DNA of 64,000 nt from Petrolisthes cinctipes (GCA_033782935.1 JAWQEG010001241.1:1-64000); one strand, 5' to 3'. Shown: positions 1-13,310, counted from the stretch's first letter. Notes: generated by a model not told the origin, from the letters alone. Numbers and translations: made by a program.

Positions 1-2538
1 CACGTGTTTAATTCACTACCAACACATTCACACATTCACCACCACCATCACACATTCACCACCACCACCACTATCACACATTCACCACCACCACCACCAT
101 CACACATTCACCACCACCAATACTCACTCACCACCACCACCACCACATCACACTCACCCACCCATCACCACCCCACACTCACATCACATCCTCACATCAC
201 CACCTCACATTCACGTTCACTTCCACATCCTCATACTTACATCACACTCACCACCACCACATCACATCACACTCATAACTTCATACATGGGCTCTCTCAC
301 ACTATCTATACACTTGTAAAATTTCCTGCACAATTCTGACACTCGTGCTCACGCTGCCAGCATATTCATTCCACAAGCATACTCACACTACTGTGCTCTT
401 CTTTTTTTTTAAGCTGTGGTACATGCGCAGTAGTGTTTCTCTGGCAAAGTCTCAATGCAGTACTGGATCTGTGAGACATAGAATAGAAAATAGAGGTGGA
501 CAAACCCTAATGCTAATGAATAACTTATAATTGGAATAGGCTTTAAATATGTCTGAATTGAATTTGGCAGGTTATGTAGAAAGTGCCGTGTAGAGTAAGA
601 GAGTTAGGTGGCTGGGCAGGGGTGCATGGGTACTGTACGATGAATTAGTGTTGGTTAAGGAGAGAAGGATGCTATGAAGAGACACGGCCAAGAATAGACA
701 CGTTGAATTAAATTTGTCAAGTGAAGATTATGCAGGACAGGACCGAGGTTTGCAGGGTTGAACACGGTTAAACATGGTAACCAGGGCTGACAGCTAGAGG
801 GCGCAACAGGGTGAGTGAGCAAGGCAAGCCAAGACAAGATAGGAAGGAAGGTGAAGCGAGGCAGTGTGTGTAGGTGGGGTAGGGACGGCCAGAGGAGAGG
901 CTTGTAGCTGGGTAGGGGTGATCTGGCAGGGAGGGTACTAGCCAGGGAGAGTGGGATGGAAGGAGGGTACCAGAGAGTGAGTGAGAGGGAAGGAGGGAGG
1001 GAGAGGAATGAGGGAGGGTACCCGAGAACTTGGTGGAGGTAAGGAGAGAGAGAGAGAGAAGGTGGGAGGGTACCTAGAACTTGGTTGAGGTAGGGAGAGT
1101 GCCAAAGAGAGAGTGAAGGAGGGAGGGCACTGGGAAGAGCAACGGAGGGGGGTGTTGCAGCGTACGCCAGCCCCATTGAGTGCGTGCGGGCAGTGAGTGG
1201 AGTTGGTTGGCGAGGGTCCAGCACTGCACACAAATACTCCCAGGTGGTGGTGACCAGGGAGCCGGAGCTGCAGGCAGGCAGGGGACGGTCAGGGGGCGGA
1301 CAGGACACGGCAGCAAGACAGACAGGCAGACAGGCAGGGCAAGTAGGATGGGACAGAACGGCGAGGTAGGGAGATGAGTGTGGAGACAGAAGGGGTGAAG
1401 CAGGTGGGGCGACACACGAGAGGATAATATAAACTAAGTAAAGAAAACAAGGATAACAAGTAAGGGAAGCCAGAACATGTGCGACAGGAGGAGAATGATG
1501 CAGGTGAGAGGGAGGGAGAACAGGATGGGTGAGCGAGGTAGGAAAAGTGCAGTACCATAGATAAACTAGGTATGAGAGGAGAGGGAGGGGCGGGGAGGAA
1601 TACGACACATGGCAGAGGCAGGCAACATGTAACGGTACCTAGAACGAAAGAAGGCGAAAAGTTGAGGAATGTGAACGAACAGGAGTGGTAAGGAGACGAC
1701 AGAAGAGGAGTGAGAAGAGGATGAGAGGGAGGGGAAGGTAGAAGGGGAATTAAGACATGGATGCCAGGGACCAGAAGACAGAGATGGCAGGGAGGAGAGG
1801 GGCGAGGGAGGGAGAGGTAAAATTTCATAGCAGAAACACGGACAAGACGGAATTACGACAGGTAGAATGATCTAAGACAGTCAATGTATTAACACTCACA
1901 ACAGAACAGGGAGACATGAAAACATAAGTCAAGAAGCAAAGTAACAACAACGGAGGGATGGTGAGGGAAGGGAATGGTGTTGGTGGTGGGGTGAGGTGAT
2001 GTGGTGGTGGTGGAGAGGGGAGGACTAGGCACAGGGGTGAGTGGGACAAACAGGTGGGGTAGGGAAAGAGAAGTGAGTGGTGGTGGTGTTGGTGGTGGGT
2101 GTTGTGGTATGGGTGTGGGCGGCCGATGTGGTGCAGGTGTGAATGTAAGTTGAAGTGTGGATGGGCGTAGATCTTGTGGCGTGGATGTGGATACTAGCTA
2201 TAGTGTGTATATGGATATTTGGGGGTTAAGTATAGGCGTTTAAGTATGAAAGTTGATTCCGGTAGTATACGGTGGAGATGTTTGGGTGTGAATGTTCTGG
2301 GTTGTGGATACTGTAGTGTGTGTGTGTGGATTTGTGGTGCTGATGTGGGTACAGAGATTCGAATGTATGTGTGTGTGTGAGTGTGTGTGTGAGGCAGAGC
2401 TGGGTGGTCTGTACAATATATAGCCTATGTTATGAAGTGTTCTGTACGATATAAAGCGGATCAGGAAGAGTAGCCTACAAGAGGACATGTGACGGGAAAA
2501 GAATGTGTGTGTGTGTGTGACTGGTCCTGTTGTCACGT

Positions 2539-2577
<39 letters not shown>

Positions 2578-2580
2578 AGA
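2539..2580 (+). repeat. (GA)n microsatellite, left arm
   Basis: Broken (GA)n array. The mirror array is (CT)n at about 10255-10299 and differs slightly in length. Confidence 0.9.
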
Positions 2581-3349
2581 GTACTCCACTGACACACTGC
2601 ACAAGAAGCAGCCAACAACAAAAACCCGGGATCAATTAGAAGTACATATTATCTCAGTGGTGGTAGCCTATATTTGTACCTCCACCGACCCATGCAACAA
2701 GACACATGGCTGCTCGTCTCGTCACACACGTCCGCAACACATAAATCACTGAATGGTGGAAAACAAACCCATTAGGCTATGAGGAAGAGGAACACAATTA
2801 CTAACGATGGCCGGATACTACATTATATCAAAAGTGAAGGGCGAGGTGTTCGTCAGTAATGGAAGCTTATCGTGTTTTTAGTGTAAAGAAAATGATAACT
2901 AATGCACCACTCAGCAACTGTGCAATGGAGGAGGGAAGGTGGGGGGGGGTAGCCTAATAGCAGTGACAGTCAGTGAATCAGTCAGACATGGAATAGCCTA
3001 GTAGGATCAAAACAATGATACTGAACGTGTTTATATAATTCTTACCATCCGAATATTGTCATCACAATACTATAGGTTTGGTCCTCGTTAATCATATAAA
3101 CTATCAATTCACCACCAAATGTAGAACAACTTACATAATGTGCCTACCTGTCTGCAGATGTTTGGGATTCATTCGTTCAGAGTAAGGGTAAATTTTCCGA
3201 GTTACACATTTCGGCCATAGCCTCCCCCATCACCCAGCTTTTGGCAAAAGTTGGCTCGGGTTTTCCAATTTTTGGCAAGCACAAATTGAATTAGTTTGTT
3301 TTAGATTAGGCAGACCTAACCTGACCTGACCTAATCTAATCTATTCTGG

Positions 3350-3425
3350 ACCGAAGCAGACTACCGGGAGCTAACCTTAGCAAACTACCGGGACCTAACC
3401 TTAACAGACTACCGGGAGTTGCGCA
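3350..3425 (+). repeat. Short tandem repeat, unit about 22 bp (left arm)
   Basis: About three units of ACTACCGGGAGCTAACCTTA-type sequence, mirrored at about 9413-9490 in the right arm. The neighbouring CCTGACCTGACCTAATCTAA run is simple sequence. Confidence 0.7.
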
Positions 3426-5248
3426 AGGTAAGACCTATATCAAACCTACGGAAATTTAACCATAAGAACGTATATCACAGTTAAAATTAGATATCTCGCA
3501 CGTGTGTAATTCGGAAATAATTCCCAGAGGAAATGGTGTTTAAGTTGAATCCGACTTTTGAGAGTGATTGTATATACCGTAATACCATATAATTATACTG
3601 CACTTCATTATTATCCCCATGCAACACCAGATACTGTACACAGGTTTTGTCGGGAATAAATAAAAAATAATTCATTAAACACCCATGGAAGATTATACTG
3701 ACAGAAGAGCATAAACTAACACAAAAACTATGACTCCTATAACTAAACCTGGTGCAAACTTCGTCATTTATAGGATGTTATATAATTTTGGAGCGTTATG
3801 CCACTATATCTCTAATGCACTTCAAGAATGTTAAAAAATCATATGTAAAAACAATGACTCCTAAACTAACCAAGGACAAATTCCGTCACCCACACTGGAC
3901 CTAACCTGAACTTTATTGCAGCAGTTTTCATGTCACCCGTATTATGTCACGTCATATTGGACTATTTGACCTCTTAATAATACTAAAAGTAAATACTTTC
4001 TTATAATAATGTATAATCAACCTTCAACAAGTTCTCCCACATTGGATTTTGCATTACAAAATTATGTTGTTAGTATTTGTGAAGTGAGCAGTGTTTGTGC
4101 AACTATTATGAACATTTATGAGTGTCTAAAATTTTCTCAGATTACCTTGACATTCAGCAGTCTTGATGTAGAGTGTAGTGTTCTGAAGCAGAGTTTGTTA
4201 AGGTTTTCATCATATTTCCAAAACGAAAAGTTTGTTTGTTTTTGTTTCTACACATTGTCACAAACCTCTTTCATGTTGGCAGGAATTGAAACCCGATGGT
4301 CATACTTGCTTAAATGTTTTAAAGCCATTGTAGCTATAATAAGGAATTTTGATTCAGGGTAACACTAACAACTTCCATTAAATTTTGTTGACACTGATAG
4401 GTTTCACTCGCCCACCTCAGTCAACCGAACAACTCTCATGATCCATCCCAAACAACGATATGGCAATATCGTACAGCTTTGGCCAAACCTATCGTATTTC
4501 GTTTATATTATCGTATTGAATCATAAATAACAACATACATGCATGGTACGAACATATCAGTACTGTTCATTTGTGGTAATTTACTTGTATTAATGCTGTG
4601 AAAATACAAATATTAGTATACTATGTTATGGAATCTATGAAGATGGTGGAGTCTCGTCTTCAGTAGGCTATACAGGGATCACCGTCTGATACGTCTCAAA
4701 TATTACTTAAGTTATGAAACTGAATTTTTATTATGTAATTTTCTATTAATTAAGCTTATTAATGAATAACATATGAAGGTATTTACATTCAAAGTTGTAT
4801 TACCGTATTACGTTTCAAAGTATCTCATAATATCGAGATAACTATCGTGCATTGTATGGACGTTATTGTTTTTAGTAACAATCACCAATTTATCGTATAT
4901 ATACGATTATTATTGTGTATCGGGTCACGCTGCAATCCCAAATGTAAATATTGTATATCTATTGAAACTGAAGTTTCAAGTATGGCACCCATTTTATCCC
5001 GTCTTCTTGTGCTTGTTACCGTTGCTATCTTTCTCAATAATACTCTTTTGATGCAGTGTTGTACAAGGAGCTTGATTTCCACTGTTTCATGACATTTCTG
5101 ACAGATAGCTGACAGATTATGCTGAACAAGAGGAAGTCAATAATACGGCTTTATATCGCTTCACTTGCCCCTAAACAAAAGACATATTACTGTCATTCAG
5201 TTGGTTCATCCAGAAATAAACAAATCTGGGTCATCTGAAAATGCAAAA

Positions 5249-5540
5249 ATGAAGATAGGTAGAGTCAGATTTATGGCGTGTCTTATTATAATTGCCTCTT
5301 CTTTTTTATGGACAGTAACATATATGATGACGCTGCCGTATGTTTTTGCGCGATCTGATTTATTTCAACCACGATTTGTTTATGCCCAGACTCAAAATAA
5401 GACAGGGATCCTAGAAGGATATGTTGATAATAATACAGTTTCAATTAACTACTTGGGATTCCACAGAGATATCATAATATAGACTATCAAAGAAAATGGA
5501 TGGTGCAATCACAGAAACCCCAATTTCTTACAGACACTGA
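5249..5540 (+). pseudogene. Frameshifted mirror copy of the 96-aa ORF
   Basis: This is the left-arm copy of the frame at 7294-7584. It is identical over most of its length. Around 5473-5482 it reads ATAATATAG where the other arm has ATATATAG, which shifts the frame into a stop at 5480-5482. The break is a one-base change in a short repeat, so a sequencing or assembly error is as likely as real decay. Confidence 0.5.
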
Positions 5541-6334
5541 AACATTTAGTTATTTTTTATCGATTTTAACAATTTAAAGCAATTAAGTGAATTGATCTTC
5601 ACCTGGGCTTGGCCACATAGGTCATGTAGCTCGTACTTTGGATACAGGAGGCGCTATGGCTCTCCACCTACAAGTTACGTGCAACAACGAGTCTAGAACA
5701 GAGATCGTTTACTAGTAGGAGCATTGCAAATACACGACGACTATAATGAACCCGGTAGCCGTGTAAATAAAAATTCAACAGGTAATCGAAAATCTACCCT
5801 TGAATAGAAGCAAATACCGACTCAGTACGTGTCACAACATTGGTGAAATATTACTGTAGAGAAGAGTCAAGTGCTTGTGTTTTATGTTGACAAGTGACAG
5901 AAGAGAAGAGGTGAAGTAAGAAGGCGTGAACGGTAAATCAGAGCAAGAGGCGTCCATGCAGAGGGAAGGGGGAAGAATAGAAAGGAGCAGCTGCCTCCAC
6001 CCCTACTGGAAATTATACAGTATATTGATACCACTGTAAATGGAAAGCATAAAATACGGTAATAAGAAAGAGTTAAATAATAAATTGACGAGTGTAAATA
6101 TTTTGCAGTGTCTCGGTAATACAGTAGTCATTAAGACATGTAACAACACACATGTATGGCCTATAATTATGTACTGAAGGCATACGAACATTTGCAAACC
6201 TATATATACAAGTGTTGGAGGAGTTCATGATAATTATACGTTAGCGTTGACATTAAATTTTACGCTCACACACACACGAGTACAAAATATGAATAGGACC
6301 CGAGAACACCACACACACAGTCACACACACACAT

Positions 6335-6498
6335 TTGGAGGACAGACACACACTCGCGTTCCTGACTGTGATAGTTAAAATATTTGGAGGACTCATTAGC
6401 CTTTAATATAGAGTGGAGAGAAGCATGTGCAGTCTAGAAGTGCGTGACTCGACAACCGGGACAAACTGCCAGGGAAGGAACGAAGAGTTAGCTGGCCC
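6335..6498. other. Palindrome spacer
   Basis: This unpaired centre of about 165 bp separates the two arms. It has ordinary genomic composition and no sequencing-adapter-like sequence that I recognise. It contains TTTGGAGGA twice (near 6334 and 6384). The second, followed by CTCATTAGCC, resembles the inner arm of the TTAA hairpin elements found elsewhere in the window. Confidence 0.8.
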
Positions 6499-7293
6499 AT
6501 GGTGTGTGTGTGCTGTGTGTGGTGTTCTCGGGGTCCTATTCATATTTTGTACTCGTGTGTGTGTGAGCGTAAAATTTAATGTCAACGCTAAACGTATAAT
6601 TATCATGAACTCCTCCAACACTTGTATATATAGGTTTGCAAATGTTCGTATGCCTTCAGTACATAATTATAGGCCATACATGTGTGTTGTTACATGTCTT
6701 AATGACTACTGTATTACCGAGACACTGCAAAATATTTACACTCGTCAATTTATTATTTAACTCTTTCTTATTACCGTATTTTATGCTTTCCATTTACAGT
6801 GGTATCAATATACTGTATAATTTCCAGTAGGGGTGAGGCAGCTGCTCCTTTCTATTCTTCCCCCTTCCCTCTGCATGGACGCCTCTTGCTCTGATTTACC
6901 GTTCACGCCTTCTTACTTCACCTCTTCTCTTCTGTCACTTGTCAACATAAAACACAAGCACTTGACTCTTCTCTACAGTAATATTTCACCAATGTTGTGA
7001 CACGTACTGAGTCGGTATTTGCTTCTATTCAAGGGTAGATTTTCGATTACCTGTTGAATTTTTATTTACACGGCTACCGGGTTCATTATAGTCGTCGTGT
7101 ATTTGCAATGCTCCTACTAGTAAACGATCTCTGTTCTAGACTCGTTGTTGCACGTAACTTGTAGGTGGAGAGCCATAGCGCCCTCCTGTATCCAAAGTAC
7201 GAGCTACATGACCTATGTGGCCAAGCCCAGGTTGAAGATCAATTCACTTAATTGCTTTAAATTGTTAAAATCGATAAAAAATAACTAAATGTT

Positions 7294-7584
7294 TCAGTGT
7301 CTGTAAGAAATTGGGGTTTCTGTGATTGCACCATCCATTTTCTTTGATAGTCTATATATGATATCTCTGTGGAATCCCAAGTAGTTAATTGAAACTGTAT
7401 TATTATCAACATATCCTTCTAGGATCCCTGTCTTATTTTGAGTCTGGGCATAAACAAATCGTGGTTGAAATAAATCAGATCGCGCAAAAACATACGGCAG
7501 CGTCATCATATATGTTACTGTCCATAAAAAAGAAGAGGCAATTATAATAAGACACGCCATAAATCTGACTCTACCTATCTTCAT
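7294..7584 (-). CDS. Small putative type II membrane protein (96 aa), unrecognised
   Basis: The ATG at 7584-7582 has an A-rich start context and opens 96 codons ending in TGA. A basic N-terminal tail (residues 1-8, MKIGRVRF) is followed by a hydrophobic segment of about 20 residues (9-30, including LIIIASSFLW). A hydrophilic tail follows with two N-glycosylation sequons (N50-K-T and N61-N-T). This layout is typical of type II Golgi or ER membrane proteins such as glycosyltransferases, but the catalytic part would be missing, so it may be a first coding exon. A pyrimidine-rich acceptor-like site ending in CAG lies just upstream (near 7639), so earlier exons are possible. I recognise no family. 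Confidence 0.4.
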   Translation of the reverse strand: MKIGRVRFMACLIIIASSFLWTVTYMMTLPYVFARSDLFQPRFVYAQTQNKTGILEGYVDNNTVSINYLGFHRDIIYRLSKKMDGAITETPISYRH

Positions 7585-10252
7585 TTTTGCATTTTCAGAT
7601 GACCCAGATTTGTTTATTTCTGGATGAACCAACTGAATGACAGTAATATGTCTTTTGTTTAGGGGCAAGTGAAGCGATATAAAGCCGTATTATTGACTTC
7701 CTCTTGTTCAGCATAATCTGTCAGCTATCTGTCAGAAATGTCATGAAACAGTGGAAATCAAGCTCCTTGTACAACACTGCATCAAAAGAGTATTATTGAG
7801 AAAGATAGCAACGGTAACAAGCACAAGAAGACGGGATAAAATGGGTGCCATACTTGAAACTTCAGTTTCAATAGATATACAATATTTACATTTGGATTGC
7901 AGCGTGACCCGATACACAATAATAATCGTATATATACGATAAATTGGTGATTGTTACTAAAAACAATAACGTCCATACAATGCACGATAGTTATCTCGAT
8001 ATTATGAGATACTTTGAAACGTAATACGGTAATACAACTTTGAATGTAAATACCTTCATATGTTATTCATTAATAAGCTTAATTAATAGAAAATTACATA
8101 ATAAAAATTCAGTTTCATAACTTAAGTAATATTTGAGACGTATCAGACGGTGATCCCTGTATAGCCTACTGAAGACGAGACTCCACCATCTTCATAGATT
8201 CCATAACATAGTATACTAATATTTGTATTTTCACAGCATTAATACAAGTAAATTACCACAAATGAACAGTACTGATATGTTCGTACCATGCATGTATGTT
8301 GTTATTTATGATTCAATACGATAATATAAAACGAAATACGATAGGTTTGGCCAAAGCTGTACGATATTGCCATATCGTTGTTTGGGATGGATCATGGAGA
8401 GTTGTTCGGTTGACTGAGTGGGCGAGTGAAACCTATCAGTGTCAACAAAATTTAATGGAAGTTGTTAGTGTTACCCTGAATCAAAATTCCTTATTATAGC
8501 TACAATGGCTTTAAAACATTTAAGCAAGTATGACCATCGGGTTTCAATTCCTGCCAACATGAAAGAGGTTTGTGACAATGTGTAGAAACAAAAACAAACA
8601 AACTTTTCGTTTTGGAAATATGATGAAAACCTTAACAAACTCTGCTTCAGAACACTACACTCTACATCAAGACTGCTGAATGTCAAGGTAATCTGAGAAA
8701 ATTTTTAGACACTCATAAATGTTCATAATAGTTGCACAAACACTGCTCACTTCACAAATACTAACAACATAATTTTGTAATGCAAAATCCAATGTGGGAG
8801 AACTTGTTGAAGGTTGATTATACATTATTATAAGAAAGTATTTACTATTTAGTATTATTAAGAGGTCAAATAGTCCAATATGGACGTGACATAATACGGG
8901 TGACATGAAAACTGCTGCAATAAAGTTCAGGTTAGGTCCAGTGTGGGTGACGGAATTTGTCCTTGGTTAGTTTAGGAGTCATTGTTTTTACATATGATTT
9001 TTTAACATTCTTGAAGTGCATTAGAGATATAGTGGCATAACGCTCCAAATTATATAACATCCTATAAATGACGAAGTTTGCACCAGGTTTAGTTATAGGA
9101 GTCATAGTTTTTGTGTTAGTTTATGCTCTTCTGTCAGTATAATCTTCCATGGGTGTTTAATGAATTATTTTTTATTTATTCCCGACAAAACCTGTGTACA
9201 GTATCTGGTGTTGCATGGGGATAATAATGAAGTGCAGTATAATTATATGGTATTACGGTATATACAATCACTCTCAAAAGTCGGATTCAACTTAAACACC
9301 ATTTCCTCTGGGAATTATTTCCGAATTACACACGTGCGAGATATCTAATTTTAACTGTGATATACGTTCTTATGGTTAAATTTCCGTAGGTTTGATATAG
9401 GTCTTACCTTGCGCAACTCCCGGTAGTCTGTTAAGGTTAGGTCCCGGTAGTTTGCTAAGGTTAGCTCCCGGTAGTCTGCTTCGGTCCAGAATAGATTAGA
9501 TTAGGTCAGGTCAGGTTAGGTCTGCCTAATTCTAAAACAAACTAATTCAATTTGTGCTTGCCAAAAATTGGAAAACCCGAGCCAACTTTTGCCAAAAGCT
9601 GGGGTGATGGGGGAGGCTATGGCCGAAATGTGTAACTCGGAAAATTTACCCTTACTCTGAACGAATGAATCCCAAACATCTGCAGACAGGTAGGCCACAT
9701 TATGTAAGTTGTTCTACATTTGGTGGTGAATTGATAGTTTATATGATTAACGAGGACCAAACCTATAGTATTGTGATGACAATATTCGGATGGTAAGAAT
9801 TATATAAACACGTTCAGTATCATTGTTTTGATCCTACTAGGCTATTCCATGTCTGACTGATTCACTGACTGTCACTGCTATTAGGCTACCCCCCCCCCAC
9901 CTTCCCTCCTCCATTGCACAGTTGCTGAGTGGTGCATTAGTTATCATTTTCTTTACACTAAAACACGATAAGCTCCATTACTGACGAACACCTCGCCCTT
10001 CACTTTTGATATAATGTAGTATCCGGCCATCGTTAGTAATTGTGTTCCTCTTCCTCATAGCCTAATGGGTTTGTTTTCCACCATTCAGTGATTTATGTGT
10101 TGCGGACGTGTGTGACGAGACGAGCAGCCATGTGTCTTGTTGCATGGGTCGGTGGAGGTACAAATATAGGCTACCACCACTGAGATAATATGTACTTCTA
10201 ATTGATCCCGGGTTTTTGTTGTTGGCTGCTTCTTGTGCAGTGTGTCAGTGGA

Positions 10253-10254
<2 letters not shown>

Positions 10255-10299
<45 letters not shown>
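10255..10299 (+). repeat. (CT)n microsatellite, right arm
   Basis: Mirror of the (GA)n array at 2539-2580. Confidence 0.9.
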
Positions 10300-12896
10300 G
10301 TGACAACAGGACCAGTCACACACACACACACATTCTTTTCCCGTCACATGTCCCTCTTGTAGGCTACTCTTCCTGATCCGCTTTATATCGTACAGAACAC
10401 TTCATAACATAGGCTATATATTGTACAGACCACCCAGCTCTGCCTCACACACACACTCACACACACACATACATTCGAATCTCTGTACCCACATCAGCAC
10501 CCACAAATCCCACACACACACACTACAGTATCCACAACCCAGAACATTCACACCCAAACATCTCCACCGTATACTACCGGAATCAACTTTCATACTTAAA
10601 CGCCTATACTTAACCCCCAAATATCCATATACACACTATAGCTAGTATCCACATCCACGCCACAAGATCTACGCCCATCCACACTTCAACTTACATTCAC
10701 ACCTGCACCACATCGGCCGCCCACACCCATACCACAACACCCACCACCACACCACCACCACTCACTTCTCTTTCCCTACCCCACCTGTTTGTCCCCACTC
10801 ACCCCTGTGCCTAGTCCTCCCCTCTCCACCACCACCACATCACCTCACCCCACCACCAACACCATTCCCTTCCCTCACCATCCCTCCGTTGTTGTTACTT
10901 TGCTTCTTGACTTATGTTTTCATGTCTCCCTGTTCTGTTGTGAGTGTTAATACATTGACTGTCTTAGATCATTCTACCTGTCGTAATTCCGTCTTGTCCC
11001 GTGTTTCTGCTATGAAATTTACCTCTCCCTCCCTCGCCCCCTCTCCTCCCTGCCATCTCTGTCTTCTGGTCCCTGGCATCCATGTCTTAATTCCCCTTCT
11101 ACCTTCCCCTCCCTCTCATCCTCTTCTCACTCCTCTTCTGTCGTCTCCTTACCACTCCTGTTCGTTCACATTCCTCAACTTTTCGCCTTCTTTCGTTCTA
11201 GGTACCGTTACATGTTGCCTGCCTCTGCCATGTGTCGTATTCCTCCCCGCCCCTTCCCTCTCCCTCTCATACCTAGTTTATCTATGGTACTGCACTTTTC
11301 CTACCTCGCTCACCCATCCTGTTCTCCCTCCCTCTCACCTGCATCATTCTCCTCCTGTCGCACATGTTCTGGCTTCCCTTACTTGTTATCCTTGTTTTCT
11401 TTACTTAGTTTATATTATCCTCTCGTGTGTCGCCCCACCTGCTTCACCCCTTCTGTCTCCACACTCATCTCCCCTACCTCGCCGTTCTGTCCCATCCTAC
11501 TTGCCCTGCCTGTCTGCCTGTCTGTCTTGCTGCCGTGTCCTGTCCGCCCCCTGACCGTCCCCCTGCCTGCCTGCAGCTCCGGCTCCTGGTCACCACCACC
11601 TGGGAGTATTTGTGTGCAGTGCTGGACCCTCGCCAACCAACTCCACTCACTGCCCGCACGCACTCAATGGGGCTGGCGTACGCTGCAACACCCCCCTCCG
11701 TTGCTCTTCCCAGTGCCCTCCCTCCTTCACTCTCTCTTTGGCACTCTCCCTACCTCAACCAAGTTCTAGGTACCCTCCCACCTTCTCTCTCTCTCTCTCC
11801 TTACCTCCACCAAGTTCTCGGGTACCCTCCCTCATTCCTCTCCCTCCCCTCCTTCCCTCTCACTCACTCTCTGGTACCCTCCTTCCATCCCACTCTCCCT
11901 GGCTAGTACCCTCCCTGCCAGATCACCCCTACCCAGCTACAAGCCTCTCCTCTGGCCGTCCCTACCCCACCTACACACACTGCCTCGCTTCACCTTCCTT
12001 CCTATCTTGTCTTGGCTTGCCTTGCTCACTCACCCTGTTGCGCCCTCTAGCTGTCAGCCCTGGTTACCATGTTTAACCGTGTTCAACCCTGCAAACCTCG
12101 GTCCTGTCCTGCATAATCTTCACTTGACCAAATTTAATTCAACGTGTCTAATCTTGGCCGTGTTCTCTTCATAGCATCCTTCTCTCCTTAACCAACACTA
12201 ATTCATCGTACAGTACCCATGCACCCCTGCCCCAGCCACCTAACTCTCTTACTCTACACGGCACTTTTCTACATAACCTGCCAAATTCAATTCAGACATA
12301 TTTAAAGCCTATTCCCAATTATAAGTTATTCATTAGCATTAGGGTTTGTCCAGCCTCTATTTTTCTATTCTATGTCTCACAGATCCAGTACTGCATTGAG
12401 ACTTTGCCAGAGAAACACTACTGCGCATGTACCACAGCTTAAAAAAAAAAGAAGAGCACAGTAGTGTGAGTATGCTTGTGGAATGAATATGCTGGCAGCG
12501 TGAGCACGAGTGTCAGAATTGTGCAGGAAATTTTACAAGTGTATAGATAGTGTGAGAGAGCCCATGTATGAAGTTATGAGTGTGATGTGATGTGGTGGTG
12601 GTGAGTGTGATGTAAGTATGAGGATGTGGAAGTGAACGTGAATGTGAGGTGGTGATGTGAGGATGTGATGTGAGTGTGGGGTGGTGATGGGTGGTGAGTG
12701 TGATGGTGGTGGTGGTGGTGGTGAGTGAGTATTGGTGGTGGTGAATGTGTGATGGTGGTGGTGGTGGTGAATGTGTGATAGTGGTGGTGGTGGTGAATGT
12801 GTGATGGTGGTGGTGAATGTGTGAATGTGTTGGTAGTGAATTAAACACGTGTCAGACCATAAAGAAGAAACCGAGGGGAAAAAGTGTAAGGAGAAG

Positions 12897-12898
<2 letters not shown>

Positions 12899-12976
<78 letters not shown>

Positions 12977-13112
12977 GAGTCCAAATACACACACACACAC
13001 ACACATACATAAAGTCCAAACACACAGAGTCTAAATACACACGCACACACACACAGAGTCCAAATACACACAGAGGGAGTCCAAATACACACACACACAC
13101 ATACATAAAGTC

Positions 13113-13162
<50 letters not shown>
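12899..13162 (+). repeat. (AC)n arrays with reiterated GAGTCCAAATAC spacer
   Basis: An uninterrupted (AC) run of about 75 bp is followed by about six short units. In these, a spacer of the type AGAGTCCAAATACAC or CATAAAGTCCAAACAC alternates with more (AC)n. The spacer was evidently copied together with the microsatellite. Confidence 0.9.
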
Positions 13163-13163
<1 letters not shown>

Positions 13164-13239
13164 ACACCCTTATGACACCCCTGTTACACGGACACCCACG
13201 AGAGTGACATAACTGGCCATCAGCACCCAGGGACCCCCC

Positions 13240-13310
13240 CCAGGCACCATCAACCCCCCCCCCACCCACACGCGTATATGGAACCCCCTCCCCCCCCCCC
13301 CCCCATCCAC
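13240..13310 (+). repeat. Poly-C tracts
   Basis: Three C runs of about 8-15 bases in an AC-rich context. The opposite strand is correspondingly G-rich. Confidence 0.85.

Larger units (their letters stand above)
1..6334 (+). repeat. Left arm of a 12.85-kb palindrome
   Basis: This arm is the reverse complement of about 6499-12851. Position 1 pairs with about 12851, and position n pairs with roughly 12833-12852 minus n, the drift coming from small indels. Differences seen on reading are mostly single-base length changes in homopolymers (for example near 614, 2325, 2482, 3233, 4499 and 6292). Most of these are losses in this arm. Because the window begins inside the arm, its true outer end is unknown. 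Confidence 0.95.
6499..12851 (-). repeat. Right arm of a 12.85-kb palindrome
   Basis: This is the inverted counterpart of 1-6334. It appears to be the better-preserved copy: reading frames stay open here where the left arm has one-base shifts. It continues without an obvious break into the unique sequence from 12852 on, so it is the better template for annotation. Confidence 0.95.

Noticed and set aside
655..1828. Long overlapping minus-strand frames rich in Ser, Pro and Leu (and their mirrors at about 10889-12076)
   Set aside because: They arise from pyrimidine-rich composition. Several frames are open at once, no domain is visible, and the two palindrome arms give different frame lengths.
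3487..3675. Paired 62-codon frames in the palindrome arms (also 9160-9348)
   Set aside because: Identical only because the arms are copies. No start context, domain or codon signal beyond chance for AT-rich DNA.
6335..6498. Sequencing hairpin adapter in the palindrome spacer
   Set aside because: No adapter-like sequence that I can recognise. The spacer looks genomic, so an un-trimmed adapter is not the explanation, though other fold-back artefacts remain possible.
12817..13212. Frames reading His-Thr, Cys-Val, Ser-Leu or Arg-Glu repeats (also at 13.4-14.1, 44.2-45.0, 48.8-49.4 and 49.5-49.8 kb)
   Set aside because: These are direct translations of (AC)n and (CT)n microsatellites.
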